A DNA stretch of 64,000 nucleotides from CAIWTU01 sp963815135. GTDB lineage: Bacteria; Desulfobacterota; Desulfuromonadia; Geobacterales; Geobacteraceae. The DNA lies in the NCBI GenBank assembly GCA_963815135.1, contig CAWFFO010000011.1:434001-498000 (forward strand). The letters are read 5' to 3'. Both the position numbers and the translations under genes were made by a program. The notes under the pieces are model-generated. The model did not search any database. It had not been told where the DNA came from and was given only the letters and a program-made list of their open reading frames with translations. Of this stretch, positions 47,503 to 57,868 are shown one piece after another (within the stretch, counting starts at the first letter, position 1; each line of letters begins with the position of its first letter).

Positions 47503-48648
47503 CTATTGTATAGAGAGGTTTTTCGGATTCACGACAATCCTGTAAACTTTCCATCTGTAATGCATCTGATCCGCTGAAAAGTTATAATTTCGCGTAATAT
47601 TGGTTTCTCCGGCGCCGCCCACAACGATTGAAGAGTTGGAATTGGTATAAAGCGGATCCTTATTCCCGTCCTGCGCAAGTATATAGACCTTGATCAGCTT
47701 CAGGCTATTGCGGATGCCATCGGCGGTTTTCATGGCGTCTTGCACCTGAGAAGTCGTTCCTCCGCTGACGGTAGAGCCGTCGGCGGTGGAATAGGCGTCT
47801 ATCAACCCGTCTCCGGTTAGGTCCCAGCCGAAGACTACCTGCATGTCCGCGATGCAATCCAGAACAGGGATTTCAGTAAGGCTGCCGGCATCGGCACCAT
47901 TCTGGATGACTACGCCTTTATACAGGGTACCTGTATTCGGAGCGCAACGCGCGACGTTGTTCGGCTTGACGTAGTAGTCGGCTCGGTTGAACGGCATACG
48001 CAGGGAATTATCGTCCACTCCGTAGATGGTGAATACCTGGTGCTCGACCTGGGGAGAAAAGTTCTGGTCAAAGGCGGTTGAAGAATAAGTTGCGTCGAAT
48101 GATCCCGATGATGTCACAAGCTGGTTGCCTACTCCAGAATCGCTGAAAGAGCGGTTCAGGACAATTACGTGATTACCGTCGGACAGGTTTTCCGAAGCCC
48201 ATTGATGAGGAGGTATCGGGATGCTGGAGTAGTTTATGTAAGTCCAGCGCTGTGCGACCTGGGAATTACCGAGTGATGTGCCCTTAATTGCCAGGTAATC
48301 ACTGTTGGCAAGAAATGAAACGTCAGTAATATTATTTCCTGCGATGATGGGACGTGGGACGTTGGGAGAATCGTTCAGACTGCTGCCGGGAGCAGCCGTT
48401 TCCTCATTGTAATCCAGAGTCCCTTCCGAAAATGAGGTGGGCAGACCAAATCCTGCCTGTTCCAGATCGTGGCGGAACATTTCCAATCCAATGACACCCT
48501 CGATATTACTCTCCTCGCTGCTGCTTACCTTGGCGTTCTGCTGGAGAATGGTATTGAACGAAGATGCGGCCAGGGTGATGACCACGGTAAATACCGCCAT
48601 GACGACAATCAGTTCAACGAGCGTAAAACCCTTGTTTTTGGTAATCAT
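47503..48648 (-). CDS. pilW: PilW-like minor pilin
   Basis: A 381-residue prepilin. The cleavage site is KGFTLVELIVVMAVF with Glu+5, typical of type III signal peptides, followed by an N-terminal helix and a long pseudopilin head. PilW works with PilV, PilX and PilY1 in starting pilus assembly. It is 12 bases before pilX and 12 after pilV. Confidence 0.85.
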   Translation of the reverse strand: MITKNKGFTLVELIVVMAVFTVVITLAASSFNTILQQNAKVSSSEESNIEGVIGLEMFRHDLEQAGFGLPTSFSEGTLDYNEETAAPGSSLNDSPNVPRPIIAGNNITDVSFLANSDYLAIKGTSLGNSQVAQRWTYINYSSIPIPPHQWASENLSDGNHVIVLNRSFSDSGVGNQLVTSSGSFDATYSSTAFDQNFSPQVEHQVFTIYGVDDNSLRMPFNRADYYVKPNNVARCAPNTGTLYKGVVIQNGADAGSLTEIPVLDCIADMQVVFGWDLTGDGLIDAYSTADGSTVSGGTTSQVQDAMKTADGIRNSLKLIKVYILAQDGNKDPLYTNSNSSIVVGGAGETNITRNYNFSADQMHYRWKVYRIVVNPKNLSIQ

Positions 48649-48660
48649 GCCAGTTCCTCT

Positions 48661-49059
48661 TTACTGATATTTGCTGACCAGCGACGAAATCGAATGGACA
48701 TATCTGGTTCCTTTGTATTTCCAGATTACATCAATTTCTATACTTTTGGTGTTGCCGGTCAGGGTCAGACTTGATCCTATTGTTTCAACAGAATAGTTTT
48801 TGAAACTGTTTTTTGCGTTTAAGTTCACATTAATCCAATTTGTTGTAGTGGAAATACTGTCGAAGGGTTTTGTCTTCTCAAGAGTCATTCTTTCGTCTGC
48901 CAGCATCACTGCCTGGTTGCGAAACGTCGTCTTGAGGTTCTCTGCAAGCGAGAGGTTTACCGACTGCAGGAGGGCGAGAAGTCCTACCGTGATAATAACC
49001 AGTGCCACAAGGAATTCGATCAGTGTAAAACCTTTGCCATTTTTGTATGAATGTACCAT
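48661..49059 (-). CDS. pilV: PilV-like minor pilin
   Basis: A 132-residue prepilin with KGFTLIEFLVALVIITVG (Gly-Phe cleavage site and Glu+5) near residue 9. I start at ATG 49059, with GAGG 8 bases upstream, and not at a longer upstream frame that would run into fimT. It is 4 bases past the fimT stop. Confidence 0.85.
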   Translation of the reverse strand: MVHSYKNGKGFTLIEFLVALVIITVGLLALLQSVNLSLAENLKTTFRNQAVMLADERMTLEKTKPFDSISTTTNWINVNLNAKNSFKNYSVETIGSSLTLTGNTKSIEIDVIWKYKGTRYVHSISSLVSKYQ

Positions 49060-49063
49060 TTGT

Positions 49064-49506
49064 CTACCTCTTCGCAAAATCCGTTCGCGCCGTTGAAATT
49101 TTGAGACTGTCGAAAGACGCGTCCGGAACTGTAGTTGTTGTCCAGACATTCTGGTTTGCAGCCCTGAGCAGGCCCCTGATATCGAAACGAATGACACCAC
49201 CGTCTGTCTGAAGTGGATAGGCGACTTTTTTCACGGATAACACCGTACCAGTGTCGTCAGCATCATCCGGCGAGTTATAAACCTTGATCGTGTAACTGTT
49301 CACCGCTATCACCACTCCCTCCTCCTGCTTCTGCTGGATAGCGGCGAGCCTGGCATTGTCCAGGTCCGCTTTCATCTCTGTCATCTGTTTCTCGACAGAT
49401 CTCTTCACTTGCCAGTCGTGAAATTGGGCGTGGCAATGGCCAGGAGGATGCCGATAATTCCGATCATGACTACCAGTTCTACAAGGGAAAAACCGAATTT
49501 GTTCAT
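49064..49506 (-). CDS. fimT: FimT/GspH-type minor pilin (frameshifted)
   Basis: The N-terminus, read from ATG 49506, is MNKFGFSLVELVVMIGIIGI, a prepilin cleavage site with Glu+5. The frame breaks near 49411-49424; dropping two bases or adding one joins the helix to DWQVKRSVEKQMTEMKADLD and the rest of a roughly 147-residue GspH/FimT protein. It lies 52 bases after pilY1. Sequence error is the likely cause of the break. Confidence 0.8.
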
Positions 49507-49557
49507 TTCATCTTTCCTGTATGTGCAGGATTTTCTTCGACCGGTTTCGGGTTGTGA

Positions 49558-52500
49558 TCAAGGACAATCCCTGGACTTTGGCGGCACGCCGGTGATCGGG
49601 TTGGCGGTCCTGCGGCCGTTATTTGAACTGAGAGCGGGATCGCCGGGATCAGGATCGAAAATCTTTTTGAGATTGATTTGAGCAAAGGCTCCGGTCGAGA
49701 CCTGAAGCAAGGCAAGGCCCTGCATCGCCGCGGAAGGCGCCTGACCGCCTGTGTCGTAACGTACCGCCCAGAGATACGAGTTGCCGCCGAAACCACACAA
49801 GTCCTGGGTCGGCCTGAACGTGGTGAAGAATACCGCGCCGTTTGTGGCCGCGATCGGGTCAGTGATCACCCTTTCCGAAGCATACCCGTCATTGAGCGCG
49901 GATGTGCTCAGACTTATGAACCATCCGGGGTTTTTGGTGTAGTCGATAGCGGCTACGGGGTTGCTCGTCTGGTCCTGCAACTTGGAAGTCAGAATTGAAT
50001 CGGTACATGAATTGCTGATGGTATCCGTTCCAGTATAGCAAGGCTCGAGTATACCGTAGACGGCGCGGGCACCGTCGGGATCGTCGGTCTTGTAGAAATA
50101 CCTGCCGGTGCCGAAGTACAGCCAGAGCCTGTGGTTTCCCCTGTCCTGGAGCTTGCTGATCGAGCTGGTTACTGGGCCGGTGCCGTCGATGACGGTGCTC
50201 AGCTGCCAGTCGTTGGGGTCCGTGCTCTCCTTGGTGACGAGCCTTAGAACCCCGCCTTGTGTCCAGGTCCCAGCGGACGTGTCTTTCCGGACATAGCCAA
50301 TGTAAACGGCGTTGTCCTTGTAAAAACCGGGAGATGCCGCTCCGATGCCACGGTCGGTATCTATTACGCTGCTGGAAAGCGATCCCGCAAAGGCGTTTGG
50401 CAAGTCGGTGTCGTCGATTGTCCTGACAAGCTGCCCCGTGGCCAGGTCTACTATGAACAATTTGAGATCCTGATCGGAATTGCCCATGAACTGCTGATTG
50501 GTCGTGTCGATGGGCCCGGTGGGGCCGGAACCGAACACGGCGAACCACCTGCCGTCCTTGTTGGGGTCTCCGACGCGTACGATCGCCGGGCCGGTCGTGG
50601 CGTAGCCGAGTGTCCCCGGTAATGCAGAATTCACGCTGAATTCCCATAAGTAGACGGGATTGTTCGGGTCGGTGACGTCGAGGGCGAAGTAGGAAGAATA
50701 CCCGAGCCCGTTGACTGGTGTCTTCACGCAATCGGTTGTCGTGGAGCATGTGGCGGTGGAATTCCTGCTGGCACCGCCCAGCCCCATCCCGCCGATCAGG
50801 ATGGTTCTCCAACTGGTGTTCGTAGTGTCGAGACTTCCGTCATTCTGCAGAACAGTCTTCTTCTGGCAGTTCCAGTAACCGTCCTTCCCGGATGCCGGAC
50901 AGCCGGGAAATTTGGTAGCGTCGCTTGCTACCGGGTTGACGCTGGCATCGACGATGGAGACGGTATTGTCCACGTAGTAGATGTGGCTGTAATTGGGGTC
51001 GGCCAGGTATTTGAGATATGGAAGCGCGTTTTTCGGGATAAACGCCCATTGTTCCTGTCCCAGGTTGGTTCCGCTCAGGGATGCCTTTTTTGTTTTCGTC
51101 TGCCCGGATACGTCGAGCAGGCCGAGTTTGAAGGCATGGAGCATGCCGTCATTCGCCCCCACATATACCATTCCCCTGTCCTGATAATCATTTGAATGAA
51201 GGAAAAGCGAGTACGAATTATCGCCATAACCGTTGGGTGTTGCCAGGTCATAGGTATTGAGCCTCACATTCGACTCGATCTTCGGGGTCGAACTGACTAT
51301 GTCACCCAGTTTCCAGGGATAGGAACTCGTGCCGATGGTAACCGTTCTGCTGCGGTAGCCCGACTGGTCGGTCCCGTTTATGTAATTGATGATTTTTGTT
51401 GCCTCGGTCTGGTTTGCCGCCTGGAGGTAACCCCACCAGTTGGATTTTGTCTGAATGCCGTTGACTGTATCACTGGTGTTGAAATTTACCATGGTCGGCG
51501 TGCTCTGCGATGGGTCGCCGGCGTAAATCGTGCGTGCGCTTGTGCGAGACCAGAGCAGCTTGCCTGCCTTCCAGAGGCTGTTGACGTTATCCGGCAGCAC
51601 GGTATCAACATACTGGTCGGGAGCTCCGTCCGCGTTCGTGTCGTTCCAGCGCTGGACTAATGTCTGGTTCTGCGAGGGCTCAAAGTAGAACTGCACGACC
51701 TTGTCCTTGTCCAGTTCGAGGACGTTGTTCTGGTCGGAATCTTCCCTGATCGTGCTGTTCTGCAGGTACGGGTCGAGATAGTACCAGAGGTTCTGCATCT
51801 CGCCGATCCATGTGGCCTGGGTTCCGTTTTCGAAATATTTTTTAGGGTAGAAGACCGCCTGCAGCAAGTTCGCGCCGCTTCCCTCGCTGTTGCTGAGTAT
51901 CGATGCTGCCGTACCGGAGGAAACTCGCGCCAGAATATCGTTGAAGGCGCTGGTAAGCGACTGTTCCAGCGCAGTTCCGTCGCTTGCCTGGTAGAAAGTA
52001 TCGGGTCTTCCATCGCCATCCTTGTCCCATTTTCCAACCTGATCAGGTTTCCCTGTTCCGTCGAAATCGTCGAATCCGCCGTATTTTGCGGTTTTGGTAA
52101 GGATATCGTATCCAATGGGCGAGTCGTCAAAGGCAAAAACCGTATATATGGTCAGGTTTTGCGTCCCGGATATATTGCCGTTGCCCACTGTCGAGCTGCG
52201 CAGGTCGGTATTGTGGGCATAATAGGCGACTCCTTCAAGGTAATAGGTGCCGCCGTCGGTGTTTGCTGTGGTGCCCCACTGGCTTGAATAGCCTTCCTGC
52301 GAGGCTATGCTGTCCATCCATGTCTTAACGTTGAAGCCGTAGGGATCGGTGACGGCCGATATGTTGTGTCCCGGTGAGGAAAAAGCGGTTCCGGGCACGT
52401 TTTCGTCTTTGGTCGATTCGCCGTCGGTGAGGATAAGGACGAAGTTTTTCTGGCACTTGAAATCTATCGGATCGTGGCCGGAATAAGTCCCGCCGTTGTA

Positions 52501-54349
52501 GGCGCTGTTGGTGGCTTCGAAGTACCTGACAGCTTCATAGAGCGATTCTCCGAGCGGTGTCCAGGTAGACGGGTCAGTGTTCTCGATCTGGGTAATAAGA
52601 TTCGTTCCAGTGGAACCGATATATGGATTTATATTGCCGCCGTCATTGACGCTGTTAGTGCCGTCCTCGAACCGGTAGCCGTCATTGAAAGACATTATCC
52701 CGAAGTTGATCTTGTCCGAGTAATTGAGCACGAGCCCGTCCTGAGGCGGCTGGTCGCCACATAAATCTTCAGCTTATAGGTTGCATTGTGGGTTTTGTCG
52801 TAAACCTGTTCCGTGGCTGAACCGCCGTTGACGACGTAATTTGTGTTATTGTAGCTCTTGTAGAAATCCCGGTCCGGGTCTTCGGTGGGGAACAGGTAAT
52901 TGGCGGTGCCGGCCGAACGGGGTTGCGTTTTGCCTCCGACCAGCACCTTCCTGATAATGTCCACCCTCCGCATGGTGAGCCAGTTCAGCAAATTTACCCG
53001 ACCAGAAACTGTTATTGTCCTGCGCTTTGGTGGCATCCACCTGGAAATATCCGCCACTCGTAACATAAGAATACATCTTGGTGTTATCGAAATATCCGAA
53101 ATACGAGGTGCCCGGTTTATAGCTCGTATCATAAACGATGTTTCCACGGCTATCCGTGTTTCCGGTACCTGTCGCCTTGTACGCGAATTCGTACATGCTT
53201 CCGGAGTTGTCGACCAGCAGCAGGACATTGGGTTTGACCGTCGTGCCGGTTCCTGCGACGAAAGGAGGTCGTCTGGCAGTAATTCGCCATAGGTGCCGGA
53301 GCTATTGACTGGACGGTGGTGAATTTCCAGGAATAGCTTGAAGACATGTTGTTTCCGGCCAGGTCCTTGACTCCCGTGGATATTGTTGCTGTGTAATTGG
53401 TCCCGTTGGCCAGTGCGGCTGAAGGGGTGAATGTTGCGGTCATGGTTGTCGGGTCATAACTGACGGTCCCTGAAACACCGCCGCTGATGGAGAATGTGGA
53501 GCTTGAAATGGTGGAAGGATTGATCAATTCACTGAAAGTGGCGGTAATGGACGTGGAAGGGTCCACTCCGGTTGCGCCATTAAGTGGTGTTACGGCGGAT
53601 ACCGTTGGCGGAGTGCTGTCGTTGCTTATGGTCGTGAAAGACCAGTTGTATGCGCTGGCCAGATAGTTTCCTGCCAAGTCTTTAACGCCGGTGGTTATCC
53701 GGACGGAATAGGTGGTGGACGGATTCAGGCTGGATAGTGGGGTGAAGGTCACGATGTTTCCGCTGGTGCTGACAGTGCCGATTACTACGCCGTTGTTTAC
53801 AAGTATGGTTGACGAAGTGACAGAAGCGGGGTCGACAGATTCGCTGAACGTTATGCTGATCTGGGCATCAACCGGGACGCCGCTTATGTTGGCAACTGGC
53901 GACGTGGAAACAATAGTCGGCGGCGTAGTGTCGGAAGATTGAGAGCCGGTGGTAAAACTCCAGGAGTAATTATAATTATTGTTGTTCCCCATCTTGTTGC
54001 CATATATATCCTTTACCCTGTGGTCGATATATACAGTATAGGTGGAATTCCAGTTGAGGGCCGGATTGACTCTGAAGCCGAACCAGTTTACGCCTGTTCC
54101 CAGGTAATTGTTATACATGATCATATCGGAGTAGGCAACGGTGGTGCCGTTTATGGTTACCCTCCCGTTGAAACTAGAAAGGTCCATCGCGGTGTCCCAC
54201 TGGACCCAGATATAATTATAAGATGTGGGGTCCACATTTGTGCTGCCGTTGGATGGATACGTCGAAATTACAGCCGGGTTGGCATAGGCAAACGATGCTG
54301 CTCCCAGAAGAATGAACGCCGTCAGAAGAGTGATGGCAAGTTTTTTCAT
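49558..54349 (-). CDS. pilY1: PilY1-type pilus tip adhesin with Ig-like N-terminus (three frameshifts)
   Basis: A very long secreted protein of about 1,590 residues. The signal peptide is MKKLAITLLTAFILLGAASF. Three or so Big_5-type Ig repeats follow (about 25-350, each with a TPPTxxxxxP start and a SxSWSFTT end), then a von Willebrand A-like region with VDNSGSMYEF, a TPLGESLYEAV threonine and LILTDGEST, then the PilY1 beta-propeller (calcium-type loops DQNNVLELDKD and NTNADGAPDQ). PilY1 supports pilus assembly and adhesion. Frames change near 53250, 52988 and 52760; the joins are exact enough to treat as one gene. It overlaps the upstream small gene by 4 bases. Confidence 0.88.
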
Positions 54350-54639
54350 TTTGGGGCCTCCTGAAGAAAAATCGCATCGGCTTTGCCGTCCTTGACGAAT
54401 ACCCTGACTGCGGAGTTGGGTAGTATATGTTTGACCGGTGACGGCAGGCCACCCGAGAATATCGTTGTTTTTGCGGTGACTTTAAATTCGCGGAGGGCGC
54501 CGCTCTTGGTCACGATAGTGATATATGATCCTTTCATTTGACGGACCGTGCCTTTTACCTCTTCCGAAGCGAAGCTGAGTGTGGTTCCGGAAATGATCAG
54601 GAACATTAATACAGTCAGTATTATCAATTTTTGTTTCAT
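54346..54639 (-). CDS. Small exported protein at the head of the pilY1 operon
   Basis: A 97-residue protein with a clear signal peptide (MKQKLIILTVLMFLIISGTT, cut near 25) and a short beta-rich mature part (EVKGTVRQMKGSYITIV then REFKVTAKTTIF), which resembles an OB- or SH3-like fold. It has no assigned function. Its stop overlaps the pilY1 start (ATGA), so it is made together with pilY1. A ribosome site GGAGG is in place just before the start. Confidence 0.75.
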   Translation of the reverse strand: MKQKLIILTVLMFLIISGTTLSFASEEVKGTVRQMKGSYITIVTKSGALREFKVTAKTTIFSGGLPSPVKHILPNSAVRVFVKDGKADAIFLQEAPK

Positions 54640-54749
54640 AGTTTTCCTCCGTCAAACAAAGGGGTGGTGATGAATAGCTATTGTTCATTTGCTAATTCAA
54701 ATCATTTATTGACATAACAAAGCACGAATATGTACAGCACTAATATTTA

Positions 54750-54764
54750 GCAAGATGAATGCCA
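54750..54764 (-). promoter_or_regulatory. Sigma-54 promoter of the pilY1 operon
   Basis: On the minus strand TGGCATTCATCTTGC is an exact TGGCAY-N5-TTGC match. The first gene starts about 110 bases downstream. Three CAGCACT/AGTGCTG boxes lie around it (54734, 54763, 54784), the last two placed upstream, where an enhancer-binding protein could sit. Confidence 0.82.
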
Positions 54765-55485
54765 GCACTGATTATGTTGCAAACAGTGCTGTTAGTGACG
54801 AAACAAGCTGTTAAGCAACAGAATTGCTGTGCAAGATTTACATAGTTTGAGCTGGTAAAGGGGAAAGGAGGATATGTTAAAAATTTTTTCTTATTTATAA
54901 TTAAATCATGCTTCTCGGGTGTATTGATAAATATAAGTAATATATAATTACATTATTACTGTTATTGAGGAAATAAAGCATTTTGCGGTTAAAGTTATAT
55001 TAATGTAATAGTGTTCAAGTAACCCGTGGTGATATTGATGCCTTGGCATCTAAGGTTCGTTTCGCGCTTCGGCATTTTAGTGTCGGAAAAGGTCGAGGTC
55101 GGTTTCGGGGCCAGTTAATTGCCGGATTCTGAGGGTTAAATCTCCTAGAAATAATTTGCATGCCGAACATCAGGCTGTTATGGGAGTCGTGTTTATAATT
55201 AATTAAATATCTTGAATTGCCTGTTCTGTGTCGAATTGCATTAATTCGGTTGATCCGTAATGTGAAAAGGGAAAGGCTGATTGTGTTTGAAATGAGCGAC
55301 GGATTTTGGCTGAAGCGGCGGAGCCGGCAGCAAGGAGGAAATAGGCGGGAAATAGTGGAAGCAGCTCCTGTTGCGGTTTCTCAGGCAACAGGTGAAAAAA
55401 CCGGGAGGGAAAGTCAGCTACGCAAAATTTACATAGCTGACCCGGAGCGTCCGCAATGGAAGCACTGTCATTCTTTTCGTATGAG
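54765..55485. other. AT-rich intergenic region
   Basis: About 720 bases between the pilY1 promoter and the antiporter stop. It holds the enhancer-like boxes near 54.78 kb and many TTAA-rich stretches. The frame on plus at 55217-55528 starts without a ribosome site and looks like chance. No gene is supported. Confidence 0.5.
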
Positions 55486-56490
55486 CTACAGTTTCCCGGT
55501 CACCACCAGAATGATAAACGCGAAATAGAATAATCCTCCGGCAAGGAGTGTGGATGGGGTCAGGGTTTTTTTCGTCCGGATCTGCAGATAGGCGAGGCCG
55601 ACCGAGGCGAAAGTCAGAAATACAGTGACAAACGCGGCGTGGGTAAGTTTCCACTCGGTCAGAAGAATTCCCATCGCGGTAATTACGGAGCCCTGGAAAA
55701 CCATGGCGCCGGTTATGTTGCCGATCGCCAGGGTGTCTTTTCCCTTGTTGATCCAGATAACGCTGTTGAACTTTTCCGGAAGTTCGGTGGCTATGGGAGC
55801 GATGATCATGGCCAGGATAAACGGAGAAATTCCCATCTGCAGGGATATTATCTGAACCTTTTCGACAAAGATGTAACTGCCCCAGACGATCAACAGCAGA
55901 GAGGCGACAACCTGGGTGAGGATTATGAAAAATTGCGGGTCGTGGGATTTAGGCGCGAAGTAGCACGGATCGAGGACCGACTCTTCCACCGGTTCGTGCC
56001 CGTCCCCTCTGAGAGTTTTCAAGACATAGGCTCCGTAGGAAAGAATGAGGATGAGGGCAATGGTAAGCCGCAATACCGGATGGGTGAGAAAGGTGGAGAT
56101 GATCGCGAAAAAATAGAGTATGAGAAAATATTCCATATCCCGTCTCATGACGATGGGATCAACTCTCATGGTCGGGTAGTCGTCACGTTTTTTCCTGTTG
56201 AGGATTACTGCGAGGCCGCTGATGAACAACGCCAGTGTTCCCAGCATGAAAGGCGCTCCGATGATTGCCCCGATGCCGATACTGTGACCGGAATCCTTTG
56301 ATCCGAAGACAATGGCGATAACCGGAATGATGGTTTCCGGAAGGGCAGTGCCGACTGCGGCAAAGATGCTGCCCACAGCTCCGTCGGTGAGATTCATTTT
56401 TTTGCCGAACCATTCGAGGCCATTGGTGAAAACCGTAGCGCCGAGTAGTATTACGGCCAGAGCGACAAGCAGCATGAATTCATTGAACAT
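55486..56490 (-). CDS. Sodium/calcium exchanger family (CaCA) antiporter
   Basis: A 334-residue membrane protein with two five-helix repeats. The alpha-repeat motifs are GAVGSIFAAVGTALPETI and ISPFILAMIIAPIATELPE, with acidic ion ligands. It exchanges Ca2+ (or another cation) for Na+ or H+. I start at ATG 56490 (AGGAG upstream). A long leader with an attenuator hairpin precedes it. Confidence 0.9.
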   Translation of the reverse strand: MFNEFMLLVALAVILLGATVFTNGLEWFGKKMNLTDGAVGSIFAAVGTALPETIIPVIAIVFGSKDSGHSIGIGAIIGAPFMLGTLALFISGLAVILNRKKRDDYPTMRVDPIVMRRDMEYFLILYFFAIISTFLTHPVLRLTIALILILSYGAYVLKTLRGDGHEPVEESVLDPCYFAPKSHDPQFFIILTQVVASLLLIVWGSYIFVEKVQIISLQMGISPFILAMIIAPIATELPEKFNSVIWINKGKDTLAIGNITGAMVFQGSVITAMGILLTEWKLTHAAFVTVFLTFASVGLAYLQIRTKKTLTPSTLLAGGLFYFAFIILVVTGKL

Positions 56491-56506
56491 GAAATTCTCC
56501 TGTTGG

Positions 56507-56560
56507 AAAAAAGAAAGCGAGATGATCGGCTTGGCTTTCGCCAGACCGGGATTCTCGCTT
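56507..56560 (-). terminator. Attenuator-type hairpin in the antiporter leader
   Basis: On the minus strand AAGCGAGA and TCTCGCTT enclose a second stem (CTGGC-GAAA-GCCAAG with a GNRA loop) and are followed by TTTCTTTTTT. It ends 17 bases before the ATG, overlapping the ribosome-site region, so it cannot belong to another gene. No known riboswitch class was recognised. Confidence 0.7.
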
Positions 56561-56780
56561 GTCAGCGTTAAGCAAATTACAAAAACGTGTGCGGGCGGCA
56601 TGCGGCATGTTTGGTTTCACATTTCATTTCCACCTCGGGGTAGGTCTTGACATTTAAAATTATTCCCGCTGACCCTTAGGGTGACTAATCTGAATACATC
56701 ATTTTTTTTAGAATTGCAACCAGATAAAGCTATACAATGTGAGCATGTAAGTATTTGATATAACAATGTATTTGTAATTA
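56561..56780 (-). promoter_or_regulatory. Long structured 5' leader of the antiporter gene
   Basis: The upstream part contains a strong stem-forming ACCTACCCCGAGGT and a CATGCCGCATG palindrome, and flanks the attenuator. Where transcription starts is unknown. It is a candidate metal- or ion-sensing leader, without an identified aptamer. Confidence 0.35.
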
Positions 56781-56827
56781 AAAGTATGGTTGTACTGGAT
56801 TTTTATTAACTAATGTGGTATACACTT

Positions 56828-56862
56828 AAAAAACCCAGAGGCTCAAGCGCCCTTGGGTTTTT
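56828..56862. terminator. Hairpin in the transglycosylase leader / divergent gap
   Basis: AAAAACCCA and TGGGTTTTT pair on both strands. The transglycosylase ATG is only 36 bases farther on, too little for a separate promoter, so on plus it lies inside that gene's leader. Confidence 0.7.
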
Positions 56863-56898
56863 ATGTTTTAAACATGAAGTGAGACAGGAGGATGATCT

Positions 56899-57807
56899 AT
56901 GAGTAAGAAACTTCATGCCGGGTATATCCCGTGGGGAGCAATGGAAATCGATAATAACAGGATTTTTTCCATGATCGGCCAGGTGGTGACAATGCGTCTT
57001 GTGACGGATCCCCACACCGGGCGTCAGAGGTGGATGGCATTTGCCGAAATGGCTTCAAAAGTAAAGGCGGAAAAAACGATTGGGCTGAACAGGCTGAAAA
57101 AGCTTATTACTGGAACTCTTGATATTTTCAGGCGGCGTTCGGTAATGGAGAAAAGAATTCTTCTGGCAATGGCGGCAATAGCGGCCATTTGCGGTATTCT
57201 AAGCTGTTTACCGGTTGAGCATCGAGTTGCTCCGGTGGTTGCAAAGAAAAGCGAATCGGCCGTCGATTTGGAAATCCGTCGTATTATGGAAAAAGGGATA
57301 GGCATGGCTGAACGCCGGCGCCAGGTGCCCGCCATAGTGGCGGCATTTGCCCGCAGGACTGATCCCCAGCGTGCCCGGCACCTTGCAGCACTCTGTTACC
57401 TGAAAACGCTGGGTACACCTTTCATGCCTCTTGATATTGCGGTAATTGCCTTAGCGGAAACCGGCAATTTCGGTCTTTCGGCCAAAGCAGTATCGTCCAA
57501 AGGAGCAATGGGTGTATGGCAATTGATGCCGCGTCGTGCGATGAGCCATGGTTACTCGCCGGAGGATATGAAGAATGATGAGAAATGTGCAGACGCTGCC
57601 GTGCGCGAGTTAAACTCCAAGCTTATAATGGCAAAAGGCGATCTGGCAAAGGCCAAGAAACTATACTGCGGAGTCGGCCCCGCAGCGGATGCTTACGCAG
57701 CGAAGACCAGAGAGTACAAAAGGGAAATTCTGGCAGAAATGAGCAAAATCGAAGCCGCGAAAGACAAAACCACAAAAGATGGAATCAAGGACATGTCCCG
57801 GGGGTAG
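56899..57807 (+). CDS. Lytic transglycosylase-like SLT-domain protein
   Basis: A 302-residue protein. About 85 unusual N-terminal residues precede a membrane helix (residues ~86-103, RILLAMAAIAAICGILSCL). The SLT-type domain (about 175-290) has IALAETGNFGLSAKAVSSKGAMGVWQLMP, with the likely catalytic Glu near 189, and ends in a tyrosine-bearing KKLYCGVGP. Type II membrane orientation would place it in the periplasm. The N-terminal part is not recognised. GGAGGATG precedes the ATG. Confidence 0.75.
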   Translation: MSKKLHAGYIPWGAMEIDNNRIFSMIGQVVTMRLVTDPHTGRQRWMAFAEMASKVKAEKTIGLNRLKKLITGTLDIFRRRSVMEKRILLAMAAIAAICGILSCLPVEHRVAPVVAKKSESAVDLEIRRIMEKGIGMAERRRQVPAIVAAFARRTDPQRARHLAALCYLKTLGTPFMPLDIAVIALAETGNFGLSAKAVSSKGAMGVWQLMPRRAMSHGYSPEDMKNDEKCADAAVRELNSKLIMAKGDLAKAKKLYCGVGPAADAYAAKTREYKREILAEMSKIEAAKDKTTKDGIKDMSRG

Positions 57808-57835
57808 CCCAGCGGGAACATGAAGTCGGAGAGTC

Positions 57836-57868
57836 AAAGGCCCCGGAGAAATCCGGGGCCTTTTTTTG
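57836..57868 (+). terminator. Intrinsic terminator after the transglycosylase
   Basis: GGCCCCGGA-GAAA-TCCGGGGCC followed by TTTTTTT is a textbook terminator 29 bases past the stop. Confidence 0.95.

Noticed and set aside
49889..50812. A 307-codon frame in another frame of pilY1
   Set aside because: Same strand but a different frame; Arg-, His- and Gln-rich composition with no domain. The pilY1 frame explains the interval.
55217..55528. A 103-codon frame on plus before the antiporter end
   Set aside because: No ribosome site, biased composition and overlap with the antiporter 3' end. It is probably chance in an AT-rich gap.
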